DNA of 64,000 bases from Bacillus siamensis KCTC 13613 (GTDB lineage: Bacteria > Bacillota > Bacilli > Bacillales > Bacillaceae), in NCBI RefSeq assembly GCF_000262045.1, contig NZ_AJVF01000039.1:496001-560000 (forward strand). Reading direction: 5' to 3'. The translations under genes and the position numbers were made by a program. Positions 1 through 8,962 of this stretch are shown here, piece after piece (position 1 is the stretch's first letter; each line of letters starts with the position of its first letter). The notes beneath the pieces are model-generated. The model saw only the letters and a program-made list of their open reading frames with translations. It was not told the DNA's origin and did no database searches.

Positions 1-1
1 A

Positions 2-1318
2 ACAGGGTATGTAGGTCTCGTATCTGGAACTTGTTTTGCGGAAATCGGCCATCATGTGACTTGCTGTGACATCAATGAAGCGAAAATCAGAAGCCTGCAA
101 AACGGAGTCATCCCGATATATGAACCGGGGCTTGAGGAATTAGCTGAAAAAAACGTCAGTGCCGGGCGGTTATCCTTTACGGCAGAGATTGGGCCGGCTG
201 TGAAAGCCGCTGATATCATCTATATTGCCGTCGGTACACCGATGTCAAAGACGGGTGAAGCCGATTTGACCTATATCAAGGCCGCGGCGCAAACAATCGG
301 GGAACAGCTGAACGGATACAAAATCATTGTCAGCAAAAGCACCGTTCCGGTCGGGACGGGAAAGCTCGTTTACCAAATCATCAGCGAAGCGTCAAAGGGG
401 AAATATCCGTTTGATGTCGCGTCAAATCCTGAATTTCTCCGTGAAGGCTCGGCGGTGCGGGATACGATGCAGATGGAGCGTGCGGTCATCGGCGCCACAA
501 GCGAACATGCCGCTTCGGTTATTGAAGAGCTTCACAAGCCGTTCCGTACGAAGATCGTTAAGACCAATCTTGAAAGCGCGGAAATGATTAAGTATGCCGC
601 AAATGCTTTTTTAGCCGCCAAAATATCTTTTATTAACGATATCGCAAATATTTGCGAACGTGTCGGCGCGGACATTTCTCACGTGTCAGAAGGCGTCGGC
701 CTTGACAGCCGGATCGGGAATAAATTTCTCCAGGCGGGCATTGGGTTCGGCGGATCCTGCTTTCCGAAAGATACAACGGCTTTATTGCATATCGCAAACA
801 GCGCCGGATATCCGTTTCAAATGATGGAAGCCGTCATTGAAACCAATCAGAAGCAGCGGGTTCTCATAACGGAAAAATTAAACCGCGCCATCGGTTCTGT
901 AAAAGGGAAAACCGTGGCCGTACTGGGGCTGGCCTTTAAACCGCACACAAATGACGTCCGCTCCGCCCCGGCTCTCGATATCATTCCGCATCTTAAAGAG
1001 CAGGGCGCTCACGTAAAAGCGTATGATCCGATCGCGATTCCCGAAGCGTCTGCGGCATTAGGAAACGGCGGCATTGACTATTACACAGAGCTGTACAGCG
1101 CCATCAAAAATGCGGATGCATGCCTGATTACAACCGATTGGCCGGAAGTCAGGGAGATGGATCTTCAGAGGGCGAAGCAGCTGCTCAAACAGCCGGTCAT
1201 CATTGACGGCAGAAATATGTTCCCGCTGGAATATATGCGGGTTTCAGGATTCACTTATCATTCCGTCGGACGTCCGGCGGTTCATGCCGATCGGCAAATA
1301 AAAGAACTGGCAAGATAG
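2..1318 (+). CDS. tuaD: UDP-glucose 6-dehydrogenase TuaD (5' partial)
   Basis: NAD-dependent oxidation of UDP-glucose to UDP-glucuronate, the precursor of teichuronic acid, the phosphate-free wall polymer made under phosphate limitation. The frame is open from base 2 and begins inside the Rossmann loop (visible TGYVGLVSG), so only about eight N-terminal residues are missing to the left. The catalytic cysteine lies in GGSCFPKD (Cys codon at 758-760, about residue 260 of the full protein), and the central helix SAEMIKYAANAFLA and the C-terminal GLAFKPHTNDVR motif are present. The GTG at 56 is internal and not the start. It is followed 67 nt later by tuaE, consistent with the tuaABCDEFGH operon, which is PhoP-activated in B. 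subtilis (known there, not shown here). Very close to B. subtilis TuaD along its length. Confidence 0.96.
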   Translation, partial: TGYVGLVSGTCFAEIGHHVTCCDINEAKIRSLQNGVIPIYEPGLEELAEKNVSAGRLSFTAEIGPAVKAADIIYIAVGTPMSKTGEADLTYIKAAAQTIGEQLNGYKIIVSKSTVPVGTGKLVYQIISEASKGKYPFDVASNPEFLREGSAVRDTMQMERAVIGATSEHAASVIEELHKPFRTKIVKTNLESAEMIKYAANAFLAAKISFINDIANICERVGADISHVSEGVGLDSRIGNKFLQAGIGFGGSCFPKDTTALLHIANSAGYPFQMMEAVIETNQKQRVLITEKLNRAIGSVKGKTVAVLGLAFKPHTNDVRSAPALDIIPHLKEQGAHVKAYDPIAIPEASAALGNGGIDYYTELYSAIKNADACLITTDWPEVREMDLQRAKQLLKQPVIIDGRNMFPLEYMRVSGFTYHSVGRPAVHADRQIKELAR

Positions 1319-1385
1319 AAAAAGATTTGTCTTCAGGCTCTCGGCAGTCCGGCTCGGCTGCCGGTTTTGGAAAGGGGTTTGCCAT

Positions 1386-2873
1386 GTGATTATCAAACGT
1401 TCAGCGGCACATGTTCTTGTGCTGCTTGCCGCTGTCATTACTGGAGGATTTATCATGGTGGAGGCGGTCAGGGCGGATGCCGGCTTCGGAAAAATCACCG
1501 TGATGCTGCTTGCCGCCATGATCGGGATTGCCGGTCTTGCTTTGCTATCGGCCTTTGCCACAAACGGTCAGATGTTTATGGGGCTCATTTATGTTCTGAT
1601 CGCGTGTACATTTTTAAATCAGGCCTTCTTTGCGATCCATCTCGGGTTTTTCAGCTTATTTATATACCGGCTGTTATTAATCGGAGCGGGCGCTCTTCAC
1701 ATCGCCGGCATCCTGACAAACCGTCATCATATTGACAGATGGAATCGAGTGAATGTAAAAGGCATCCTGATGTTTTTCGCCTTATGGTTTACATACGGTC
1801 TCATATCGTTATTGTGGGCAAAATCCGTGACGTACGGGATCAAATATTTAGCTTTAATGGCGATGGGCATGTTTCTGATTTATCTCATCGTCATGTTTAT
1901 TCAGCGCTTTGATCAGCTGATGGTTTTTTACGGCATCTGGCTTGTGATGACCATTTTTGTGATGGCGATCGGCTTTTACAACCATTTTACTCACCACCAA
2001 CTGCCGAGCTCAACGCTTTATAACGGGCCGCAGTACAAACAGCATTATCCGACGTCCGTTTTCTTTAATCAAAATGATTTTGCGACATTTTTGTGCATCA
2101 GTTTCTTTCTGTACGCGGCGGCGGTGAAAAATGTGAAAAACGGCTATGTAAAAGCCGTCAGCCTGCTCTTTGCGATCAGCGCTTTGTATTTAATCATGTT
2201 GACCGGTTCGCGCGCGAGCCTGCTGGGCATATGCGCGGGGGCGGCTGTATACGTCTTTATCCTGCTGCCGTCCCTGCTGAAAAAACTCGCGCTGTACGCA
2301 GCGGGAGCGGGTGCTGCGCTGTTTGCGGTTTTATTTGCGGCCCGTATCACAAATGCCGTCTTGAATCTGTTTTCAGCTCCGCAGGCGATGCCGGGACAGC
2401 ACCCGCTTCCATCGAACCTCGCGCGGGCGAATCTTTTAAAGAACGCCTTTTACTACGTAATTGATTCCTGGGGGTTCGGAGTGGGTGCCGGAAACGTCTC
2501 GTACTATTTAAAAGCCGAGCCCGTTTATGATACGGGCGGCGTAGTTGAGGTGCACAACTGGCTCGTCGAGATTATGGCGAACTTCGGCGTGCTTGCGATG
2601 CTCGGCTATTTGACAGTCTATTTGTACCTTTTTTGGACACTTTATAAATGCCATGAAAGAAAATCGGAAAATCAGTCAAGACTGATCACAGAAGGACTCA
2701 TCACGGCAATGGCCGGTTTTTTGGTAAGCAGCATCAGCCCAAGCTCCGTTTCAAATTTATTTTTCCACTGGGTATTTCTCTCACTCGTGATTGCGGCGGT
2801 CAATATTCTGAGACGTTTACAAAAGGAGCCTGCCGTTACGGCGTACTATGAAAAACAGGGAGATGCGAGATGA
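1386..2873 (+). CDS. tuaE: Teichuronic acid polymerase-type membrane protein TuaE
   Basis: Polytopic membrane protein of 495 residues with about ten to twelve hydrophobic segments and a large outside loop before the C-terminal helices, the layout of O-antigen ligase/polymerase (Wzy/WaaL-like) proteins. It is expected to polymerise or export the teichuronic acid repeat on the outer face of the membrane. The start is a GTG at 1386 preceded by GGAAAGGGG; an ATG one base out of phase gives only ATG-TGA. It sits between tuaD and tuaF and its last bases overlap the tuaF start (ATGA arrangement), so translation is probably coupled. Assignment is by gene order and resemblance to B. subtilis TuaE; the exact biochemical step is inferred from the family. 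Confidence 0.93.
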   Translation: MIIKRSAAHVLVLLAAVITGGFIMVEAVRADAGFGKITVMLLAAMIGIAGLALLSAFATNGQMFMGLIYVLIACTFLNQAFFAIHLGFFSLFIYRLLLIGAGALHIAGILTNRHHIDRWNRVNVKGILMFFALWFTYGLISLLWAKSVTYGIKYLALMAMGMFLIYLIVMFIQRFDQLMVFYGIWLVMTIFVMAIGFYNHFTHHQLPSSTLYNGPQYKQHYPTSVFFNQNDFATFLCISFFLYAAAVKNVKNGYVKAVSLLFAISALYLIMLTGSRASLLGICAGAAVYVFILLPSLLKKLALYAAGAGAALFAVLFAARITNAVLNLFSAPQAMPGQHPLPSNLARANLLKNAFYYVIDSWGFGVGAGNVSYYLKAEPVYDTGGVVEVHNWLVEIMANFGVLAMLGYLTVYLYLFWTLYKCHERKSENQSRLITEGLITAMAGFLVSSISPSSVSNLFFHWVFLSLVIAAVNILRRLQKEPAVTAYYEKQGDAR

Positions 2874-3550
2874 AGGATATGTTGACAAGAATAATCCGGC
2901 GTATCAAAAAGAATATCATTTGGATCATTGCGCTGCCCGTAGTGCTAGGGGCGGCGGGTTATCTATTGCCGTCAAAAATCACCGGAAGCAGCAGTTTCAC
3001 ATCGGAAGCCGCGATTGCCGCCGGAAACTATGATCATCCGCTTTATAACAACACAAAAGAAATTCCGCTCCTTTTGACGAGCGATGCTTTTTTAAAACAG
3101 GCTCTGCCTGACAAAACAGACGAAGAAAGGACGGCCGTGAAAAGTAAACTGACTGTCGAAACACAATCAGATTCATTGATCACGGTCAGCTACAGCGATC
3201 AAAACAAGCAGGCGACCGAATCGGTGTTTCAGGCCGTCATGAAGACTTTTCTGAAGAATGATCAGGAGCTGTTTGAGAAACGGGCAAAAGTGGTCCGGCA
3301 GAGCATTGATGCACTTGAAGGAGAAACCGTCAGCGCGGATGCCAAAGTGGATAAGGAAAGATTTTTATACGAATTGAAAAATACACAGCTGAATCTGAAA
3401 TCAGCCGGCGTCATCAATTCAGAGCCGGTGAGTGAAACGGCGGGACAAGGCATGCCGCCGAAAAAGAAAGCGGTTCTGGGTGTTTTGATCGGCATTGCAG
3501 TTGCATTTATGTTCATTGTCATTCCTGAGTTTTTTAGAGAGTCCTTTTAA
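2870..3550 (+). CDS. tuaF: Teichuronic acid biosynthesis protein TuaF (Wzz-like)
   Basis: A 226-residue membrane protein with one transmembrane segment near residues 15-32 (IIWIIALPVVLGAAGYL), an extracytoplasmic part with coiled-coil-forming helices, and a second transmembrane helix at the C-terminus (about 200-220). This two-helix hairpin with an outside domain is typical of Wzz/chain-length co-polymerases, so it probably sets or assists polymer length for teichuronic acid. The ATG at 2870 overlaps the tuaE stop by four bases (ATGA). No kinase domain follows, unlike the CpsD/CapB systems. Confidence 0.92.
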   Translation: MKDMLTRIIRRIKKNIIWIIALPVVLGAAGYLLPSKITGSSSFTSEAAIAAGNYDHPLYNNTKEIPLLLTSDAFLKQALPDKTDEERTAVKSKLTVETQSDSLITVSYSDQNKQATESVFQAVMKTFLKNDQELFEKRAKVVRQSIDALEGETVSADAKVDKERFLYELKNTQLNLKSAGVINSEPVSETAGQGMPPKKKAVLGVLIGIAVAFMFIVIPEFFRESF

Positions 3551-3573
3551 AAATCTGCGATGGAGATGTGACC

Positions 3574-4332
3574 ATGACAAACTGGAAACCTTTCGTATCT
3601 GTCATTACACCGTCTTATAATGCAAGTGAATATATCGAAGACACGATTCAATCCGTTTTACACCAAAGCCATCCGCATTGGGAAATGATCATTGCGGATG
3701 ATTGTTCAACGGACGGAACGAGAGATATTTTACGGCAATATGAACAAAAGGATGAGCGGATCCGCGTCGTTTATTTAGACGAGAACAAGGGAGCCGCTGC
3801 TGCCAGAAATACAGCCCTCGAGCATGCCGAGGGGCGTTATGTCGCATTTTTGGACAGCGATGACAGATGGAAGAAGGAAAAGCTTCAGAAACAGCTGGCG
3901 TTTATGTCAGAGCGGTCCTGCGCCTTTTCATTCACGGGCTACAGCGTCATGGAGCAGGACGGAACGCCGACGGATAAAACGATTCAAGCGCCTGAAAGCC
4001 TGTCATATGATGAAGCTTTAAAAAACACGATTATCGGATGTTTAACGGTCATGATTGACAGAGAGCAGACGGGGCAGATTCAAATGCCTGATATCAGAAC
4101 GCGGCAGGATTTGGCGACTTGGCTTTCCCTGCTGAAAAGGGGATTTACAGCTTACGGTTTGAATGAGTGCCTTTCAGAATACAGGCTTGTGCAGAATTCG
4201 ATTTCAAGCAACAAGTGGAAAGCCGCCAAAAAAACATGGTTTGTCTATAGAGAAATTGAGCGCTTGCACTTTATCAAGGCTTCATGGTGTTTTATGCAAT
4301 ATGCGAAAAACGCGGTCATGAAAAGGCTGTAG
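3574..4332 (+). CDS. tuaG: Family 2 glycosyltransferase TuaG
   Basis: GT-A-fold, family 2 glycosyltransferase of 252 residues that adds a sugar to the teichuronic acid repeat (GalNAc/GlcA alternation in B. subtilis). The N-terminus VSVITPSYNASEYIEDTI is the nucleotide-binding beta strand, DDCSTDGT follows, and the metal-binding DSDD motif is at about residue 92-95. The ATG at 3574 is chosen over the in-frame GTG at 3568 because GGAG at 3562-3565 is 8 nt from the ATG but only 2 nt from the GTG, and because it matches the N-terminus of B. subtilis TuaG. Lies 23 nt after tuaF in the tua operon. Confidence 0.93.
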   Translation: MTNWKPFVSVITPSYNASEYIEDTIQSVLHQSHPHWEMIIADDCSTDGTRDILRQYEQKDERIRVVYLDENKGAAAARNTALEHAEGRYVAFLDSDDRWKKEKLQKQLAFMSERSCAFSFTGYSVMEQDGTPTDKTIQAPESLSYDEALKNTIIGCLTVMIDREQTGQIQMPDIRTRQDLATWLSLLKRGFTAYGLNECLSEYRLVQNSISSNKWKAAKKTWFVYREIERLHFIKASWCFMQYAKNAVMKRL

Positions 4333-4351
4333 GCGTCAGAGGGGCTGGGTG

Positions 4352-5548
4352 ATGAAGGTGGAACCGATTGTTCACGTAATCGTCGGAGCGGCGGAATGGG
4401 GTCATGACCGGCTGAGATACAGACGGCACCGGCTGGCTGAATTTCTCGCCCGGCAAAAAGAAACGAAAAGCGTCATTTGGGTATGTCCGTCTCCGCGGGC
4501 AAATGACGGACAGATGACCGAAATTTCCGAGGGAATCCGGCAGTTCGCCGTAAAGGATCTCTTCCGGCAAAAAGCATTCCGATTCGGCAGGTATACAGAT
4601 ATGTGCTACAGGCATAAGCTTTCACCGTTGCTGGCCGTGCTGAAGGAAGAAGGAGAAGGGGCCCGCTGCTGCTTATGGTACACCTTCCCCGGTTTTCCGC
4701 TTCTATCAGATCTTTACCCTTGGGATGAAGTGATTTACGATTGCAGCGATCTGTGGGCCGCTCCGATCAGCGGCCGTGCCGGTGTGCTGTCAAATGTCAG
4801 AAGAAACATCATTAAACAGGCGGAAATGAGAATCATTCAGCGGGCGGATTCCATTACCTGCACATCTGACTTTCTGCACCGGGAGGTCGGAAAAAAGCTG
4901 GAGAATCCGCGCCAGAAAGTGTTCACCATTGAAAACGGAGTGGAATATGACCTGTTTTCACGGGAAAATAAACAGCCGGATGAAGACATTTTACGGGGAA
5001 GAAACGGAAACGTTCTCGGTTTTATCGGCGGAATCAAACCGAAGCTTGATTTCGCGCTTTTGGCGGAAACCGCAGATTTACGGCCGGAATGGACGATTTT
5101 ATTGGTAGGCCCGAACACGGCTCACGATGACCCGGATTTCAAGTCGCTTCTGGAACGCCCGAATGTTATATGGACGGGACCCGCCGCGCCGAATGAAGTG
5201 CCGTCCTATATGCAGCTCGTCGACATCGGCATTATGCCTTATAAAAATTCACCTTATAATGACGCGGTATTTCCGCTCAAGCTTTTTGAATTTTTAGCCG
5301 CCGGGAAACCGGTTGTCGGGTGCAACCTTACTTCTACGGCAAAAATCAAAAGGCCTTTCGTTTATGAATACGTTGAAGGCGGGGACCCCGCAGATTTCAT
5401 TGCGGCCTGCGAAGCGCTTCTGGCATCGGAACGGAGCGGATCATATGAGGCGTTGCGCCGTGAATTGGCCCGGAGACGGGATTGGAACGTTTTATTCGGC
5501 CGAATGCTCGAATGCACGGGTATATTGAAAAATGCGCAATCCCATTAA
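4352..5548 (+). CDS. tuaH: Glycosyltransferase TuaH
   Basis: Family 1-type (GT-B fold) glycosyltransferase of 398 residues, the last gene of the tua operon. The donor-binding C-terminal half shows the LGFIGGIKPKLD strand, the VGPNTAHDDPDF region and the EFLAAGKPVVG signature (about residues 311-321). It is predicted to be cytoplasmic and to act on lipid-linked teichuronic acid intermediates. GTG 4349 and ATG 4352 are both possible starts; the ATG has the better distance (8 nt) from AGGGG and fits the B. subtilis protein. The stop codon lies within the terminator hairpin that ends the operon. Confidence 0.93.
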   Translation: MKVEPIVHVIVGAAEWGHDRLRYRRHRLAEFLARQKETKSVIWVCPSPRANDGQMTEISEGIRQFAVKDLFRQKAFRFGRYTDMCYRHKLSPLLAVLKEEGEGARCCLWYTFPGFPLLSDLYPWDEVIYDCSDLWAAPISGRAGVLSNVRRNIIKQAEMRIIQRADSITCTSDFLHREVGKKLENPRQKVFTIENGVEYDLFSRENKQPDEDILRGRNGNVLGFIGGIKPKLDFALLAETADLRPEWTILLVGPNTAHDDPDFKSLLERPNVIWTGPAAPNEVPSYMQLVDIGIMPYKNSPYNDAVFPLKLFEFLAAGKPVVGCNLTSTAKIKRPFVYEYVEGGDPADFIAACEALLASERSGSYEALRRELARRRDWNVLFGRMLECTGILKNAQSH

Positions 5549-5567
5549 AAGGGAAAGCGCATTTTTT
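5529..5567 (+). terminator. Rho-independent terminator of the tua operon
   Basis: Stem AATGCGC (5531-5537) pairs with GCGCATT (5557-5563), extended inside by CCC/GGG, followed by a run of six T. It overlaps the last codons of tuaH and separates the tua operon from tagO. Confidence 0.85.
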
Positions 5568-5595
5568 GATTTGCGTGTTTCTTTTTGATGATGCT

Positions 5596-5604
5596 TGTTA
5601 TAAT
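5596..5604 (+). promoter_or_regulatory. Extended -10 promoter of tagO
   Basis: TG-T-TATAAT is an extended -10 element with a perfect TATAAT, about 77 nt before the tagO ATG. I see no good -35 at 17 nt, which is compatible with an extended -10 promoter. Inference from sequence only. Confidence 0.5.
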
Positions 5605-5680
5605 AACTAGTAAGAATTATAATGGAAGGAACGGTTCAATATCAGAAAAGACTTCATATAATTCCAAAGGAGACTTCTTT

Positions 5681-6757
5681 ATGCTTGACGAACGCATGTT
5701 TCGCATAGTTGTTGCGTTTTTTGTCTCTCTGCTAACGGTTTTAATCCTAACTCCTATCGTGAAAAAAATTGCGATCAAAATAGGTGCAGTTGACCAGCCC
5801 AGCAACCGAAAAGTACATGATAAAATAATGCCCCGTATGGGCGGATTGGCTATCTTTATCGGCGTAGCGGCAGGGGTGCTCGCGGCCGGCATATATAATG
5901 AAACGAAGATGACCGCCATCACGGTGGGCGCGTTTATTATTGTTATTTTAGGAATCCTTGATGATAAATACCAATTAAGCGCAAAGGTAAAGTTTTTCGT
6001 CCAGTTAGCCGTGGCCATTATGATTGTGAGCACGGGACTGAAAATGGACTTTTTCTCCGTGCCGTTTTTAACGGAACGTTTAGAATTGGGATGGGTCGCT
6101 TACCCGCTGACTGTGTTATGGATCGTCGGTATCACTAACGCGATGAACCTGATAGACGGTTTGGACGGACTCGCTGCGGGCCTGTCAGTCATCGGACTGT
6201 CTACCATCGCAGTAATGGCGTTATCCGGAGGCAAAATCCTGATTCTGTCACTTTCGCTCGTAGTGATAGGAAGCACACTCGGATTTTTATTTTATAATTT
6301 TCATCCGGCAAAAATATTTATGGGAGATACCGGATCGCTCTTTCTCGGATACGTCATCTCAGTACTCTCATTATTGGGTCTTTATAAAAGCGTTACTTTA
6401 TTCAGTATCATCATTCCGATCATTATTTTGGGCGTGCCGATTTTTGATACGACATTCGCTGTCATCAGGCGGATTTTAAACAAACAGCCGATCTCGGCGC
6501 CTGATAAGTCACATATACACCACAGGCTGATGGCCTTCGGGCTTTCACACCGTACGGCTGTCATCATCATTTATTTAATCGGCTTTATTTTCAGCGTCAG
6601 TGCAATCCTGCTGAAAAGCGCGACCATATGGCTTTCGCTGTTTATTATTTTTGTATTGATTGTATTTATGCAAATCATAGCAGAGGTCACAGGGTTAGTA
6701 AATGAACAATTTAAACCATTTACCAAGTTTTACAAGAGGTTGGTAAAGAAAAATTAA
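5681..6757 (+). CDS. tagO: UDP-GlcNAc:undecaprenyl-phosphate GlcNAc-1-P transferase TagO
   Basis: Polytopic membrane enzyme of 358 residues that transfers GlcNAc-1-phosphate to undecaprenyl phosphate, the first committed step of wall teichoic acid synthesis and also used for other wall glycopolymers. MraY/WecA family hallmarks are present: GILDDKYQLS (Asp pair), NLIDGLDGLAAG, FMGDTGSLFLGY and the C-terminal HIHHRL loop. The frame is open from 5585, but the start is placed at ATG 5681, which follows AAAGGAG with 8 nt spacing and matches the B. subtilis N-terminus MLDERM. Encoded next to teichuronic acid genes and to TagV, which attaches the finished polymer to peptidoglycan. Confidence 0.97.
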   Translation: MLDERMFRIVVAFFVSLLTVLILTPIVKKIAIKIGAVDQPSNRKVHDKIMPRMGGLAIFIGVAAGVLAAGIYNETKMTAITVGAFIIVILGILDDKYQLSAKVKFFVQLAVAIMIVSTGLKMDFFSVPFLTERLELGWVAYPLTVLWIVGITNAMNLIDGLDGLAAGLSVIGLSTIAVMALSGGKILILSLSLVVIGSTLGFLFYNFHPAKIFMGDTGSLFLGYVISVLSLLGLYKSVTLFSIIIPIIILGVPIFDTTFAVIRRILNKQPISAPDKSHIHHRLMAFGLSHRTAVIIIYLIGFIFSVSAILLKSATIWLSLFIIFVLIVFMQIIAEVTGLVNEQFKPFTKFYKRLVKKN

Positions 6758-6761
6758 AAAG

Positions 6762-6790
6762 AGCAGATCATGCAAATGGTCTGCTTTTTT
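6762..6790 (+). terminator. Terminator of tagO
   Basis: AGCAGATCA pairs with TGGTCTGCT around a short loop and is followed by six T, 5 nt after the tagO stop. Confidence 0.85.
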
Positions 6791-6819
6791 ATGGATTCTG
6801 CTATTCTCTTATTATATAG

Positions 6820-6851
6820 AAAAACCCGATCCTTCTCAAAGGATCGGGTTT
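6820..6851 (-). terminator. Terminator of the yvyE-tagV operon
   Basis: AAACCCGATCCTT and AAGGATCGGGTTT form a 13-bp stem with a short loop. On the minus strand it is followed by T residues (the plus strand shows GAAAAACCCG), just downstream of the tagV stop. Confidence 0.85.
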
Positions 6852-6855
6852 GCTG

Positions 6856-8088
6856 TTAATAGCCTGTTGTGCCGCTTGAATTTGTGCTGCCAGACTGTGT
6901 GCTGTCCGTTCCGTTTGCACCTGAAGTACCGCTGGTTGAATCGGTTGCGCCGTCTGTTCCTGTGCTGCCGGAAGTCGAACCAGTCGTGCCGTCGTCTGTT
7001 CCTGTGCCGCCGGAAGTTGAACCAGTCGTACTGTCCGTTCCGGTGCTGTCAGAAGCAGAATCGGTTGCGGTGCCTTTTCCAGACGGATAATCTAAATGTT
7101 TCTGCAAGGTTTGCCGTACCTTTTCGAGATTGACCGGGTCCGCTTGGAAATAATACGTTCCGCGCGTAGTTGCGGTTCCGCCTAAATATAAATCTGACCC
7201 TGTTATGGTCAGTGTATCAATCTTTTTGCTGGTAAAGCCGCTGTAAATCTGCTGAAGAGCGAGTCCTTCAGTGATTCGGATATTCGTTTGTACGTTATTG
7301 CTCGCTGTTTCAGCGATTTTATCGATTTTAGCAATATTTCCAGCCTTAGACATTTGGTCGATCAGAGCATTGAGGATTTGCTTTTGACGATCATTCCGGC
7401 CGAAGTCTCCGCGCTTATCCTGCTTTCTCATCCGCGCGTAGGCCAGAGCCTGCTCACCGTTCAAATGCATGTTTCCTTTCTTGAAGTAAATCCGTTTCTT
7501 TTTACTGACGTCACTCATCTCGTCGAAGTCAAACGGCACTTTTACATTGACTCCGCCGACTTCATCAATAACATCCTTAAATCCGTTAAAATCCACAGTG
7601 ACATACTTATCAATCGGAATGTCTAATAAGTCCTCTACGGTCGCCACGGTTTCATCCGCTCCGCCCTTAGCAAAAGCCGAGTTGATTTTTGTTTTTTTAC
7701 CGGTTGTGTCGCCGGCAAGCGTCACCCGCGTATCACGCGGAATACTCAGCATTTTCATTGTTTTATTTCTCGGATCAAGGGTAACGACAATAAGAGAATC
7801 TGATCGTCCGCCTTTTCCGCTAGTGGCATAATTCTCGATCCCCATAAACAAAATGGAGAACGGTTTTTTCTTCATATCGATGACTTCATCCCTCAGTTTT
7901 GATTTATCTCCGCGGGAAAGGGCATCATATGCATTATCTGCCGCATTGATCGTTTTGTATACTTTGTACCCGCCGAACCCGGCAGCGACTAACAAAACGA
8001 GGGTAAGCAGCAGCAAAATCCGCTTGAAAATAATCTTTCGTTTGCTTTTCTTTTTCTTTCGAACACGCACTCTTACACGTTCAGCCAT
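6856..8088 (-). CDS. tagV: LytR-CpsA-Psr family wall glycopolymer ligase TagV
   Basis: LCP-family phosphotransferase that links undecaprenyl-bound teichoic acid to peptidoglycan. A basic N-terminal cytoplasmic tail (RVRVRKKKKSKRK) is followed by one transmembrane helix (about residues 24-45) and the extracellular LCP domain (about 75-330) with the conserved RSDSLIVVTLDP, SIPRDTRV and ARMRKQDKRGDFGRNDRQ motifs whose arginines hold the pyrophosphate. The last 65 or so residues are a Ser/Thr/Gly/Asp-rich low-complexity tail encoded by imperfect tandem repeats. ATG at 8088 is preceded by AAAGGAG inside the end of yvyE, so the two genes are cotranscribed. B. subtilis has three such enzymes (TagT, TagU, TagV); location beside yvyE/tagO and the N-terminus fit TagV (YvhJ). 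Confidence 0.93.
   Translation of the reverse strand: MAERVRVRVRKKKKSKRKIIFKRILLLLTLVLLVAAGFGGYKVYKTINAADNAYDALSRGDKSKLRDEVIDMKKKPFSILFMGIENYATSGKGGRSDSLIVVTLDPRNKTMKMLSIPRDTRVTLAGDTTGKKTKINSAFAKGGADETVATVEDLLDIPIDKYVTVDFNGFKDVIDEVGGVNVKVPFDFDEMSDVSKKKRIYFKKGNMHLNGEQALAYARMRKQDKRGDFGRNDRQKQILNALIDQMSKAGNIAKIDKIAETASNNVQTNIRITEGLALQQIYSGFTSKKIDTLTITGSDLYLGGTATTRGTYYFQADPVNLEKVRQTLQKHLDYPSGKGTATDSASDSTGTDSTTGSTSGGTGTDDGTTGSTSGSTGTDGATDSTSGTSGANGTDSTQSGSTNSSGTTGY
6905..7075. repeat. Imperfect tandem repeat encoding the TagV tail
   Basis: Copies of a unit beginning TCTGTTCCTGTGCTG (plus strand) start near 6905, 6953, 6995 and 7034, giving steps of 48, 42 and 39 nt, all multiples of three. The repeat codes for TGS/TGTD-rich segments of the TagV C-terminus, so unit number can change without breaking the frame. 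Confidence 0.7.
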
Positions 8089-8092
8089 TACA

Positions 8093-8740
8093 TTAGTCTC
8101 CTTTAGGGCTGACGTCTGTTTCTAAATACGTCAGTTCTCCCTCTGTATTCTTACTCTTGCCGTTCGTCAGTTCTGTCATCCATTTTATAAACTCGTCTTT
8201 GTCTTTTTCTTCAACGTACGTTTCAAATTCGACGTGATCTGCATAATGGATATCCTTCAGTAAAAAAACTGACTCCCTCAATTCATTCTCTATCTTGCCG
8301 AGCCACGTATAATCCGCCGATGTATGCATAATCCGCATCAGCTTCCGCTCCGTAACTCCTATATGATTTAACCCCTCAGACACTGACTTCCCGTATGCAC
8401 GAATCAATCCGCCTGCTCCGAGCTTTATTCCGCCGAAATACCGGGTAACCACCGCGCAGGTATCTTTCAGGCCGCGTTTTTTCAGCACTTCCAGCATGGG
8501 TACGCCTGCTGTGCCGCTTGGTTCTCCGTCATCATTCGCCTTTTGTATATGATCCGTTTCTCCGATCAGATAAGCTGAGCAGTTATGAGTCGCATTCCAG
8601 TGCTGTTTTTTAATCTTTTGTATAAATTCCTGCGCTTCCTCTTCAGAAGCAGCACGGCTCAGGTGGCAGATAAAACGTGATTTTTCAATCACAATCTCGT
8701 GTTCACCCGTTTCTTTAACAGTTAAATAGCTGTGCAGCAT
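8093..8740 (-). CDS. yvyE: YigZ/IMPACT family protein YvyE
   Basis: A 215-residue UPF0029/IMPACT family protein. The N-terminal domain carries the family signature (KSRFICHLSRAASEEEA, then NDDGEPSGTAGVPML and GGIKLGAGGLIRAYG, about residues 70-120), followed by a C-terminal ferredoxin-like domain (DUF1949). The relatives' roles are loosely tied to translation regulation; the biochemical function in Bacillus is not settled. ATG at 8740 has AGGAGGG 8-9 nt upstream. The gene is first in a two-gene operon with tagV, and its final codons contain the tagV ribosome binding site. Confidence 0.92.
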   Translation of the reverse strand: MLHSYLTVKETGEHEIVIEKSRFICHLSRAASEEEAQEFIQKIKKQHWNATHNCSAYLIGETDHIQKANDDGEPSGTAGVPMLEVLKKRGLKDTCAVVTRYFGGIKLGAGGLIRAYGKSVSEGLNHIGVTERKLMRIMHTSADYTWLGKIENELRESVFLLKDIHYADHVEFETYVEEKDKDEFIKWMTELTNGKSKNTEGELTYLETDVSPKGD

Positions 8741-8962
8741 GATTGCTGGACCCTCCTGACAAGCATTAAAAGACTTGTTTCTACAAATTCGAACAGACTT
8801 TAGAATTTTTGCGCATATTTTGGTATCATGAAAGAGTAAGATACTATATAAAAATGTTTTTTTCTAGAATATACGCATTCTTTCATTATAATTCGACATA
8901 AATTGCAGTTCAATTACATTTATAATAAAAATACATAACAACACCGTTACGGAGGGAGACCG

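Noticed and set aside
6867..7133. Plus-strand frames of 73-112 residues antisense to tagV
   Set aside because: They mirror the low-complexity repeat of the TagV tail and lack ribosome sites; the tagV frame has clear LCP motifs.
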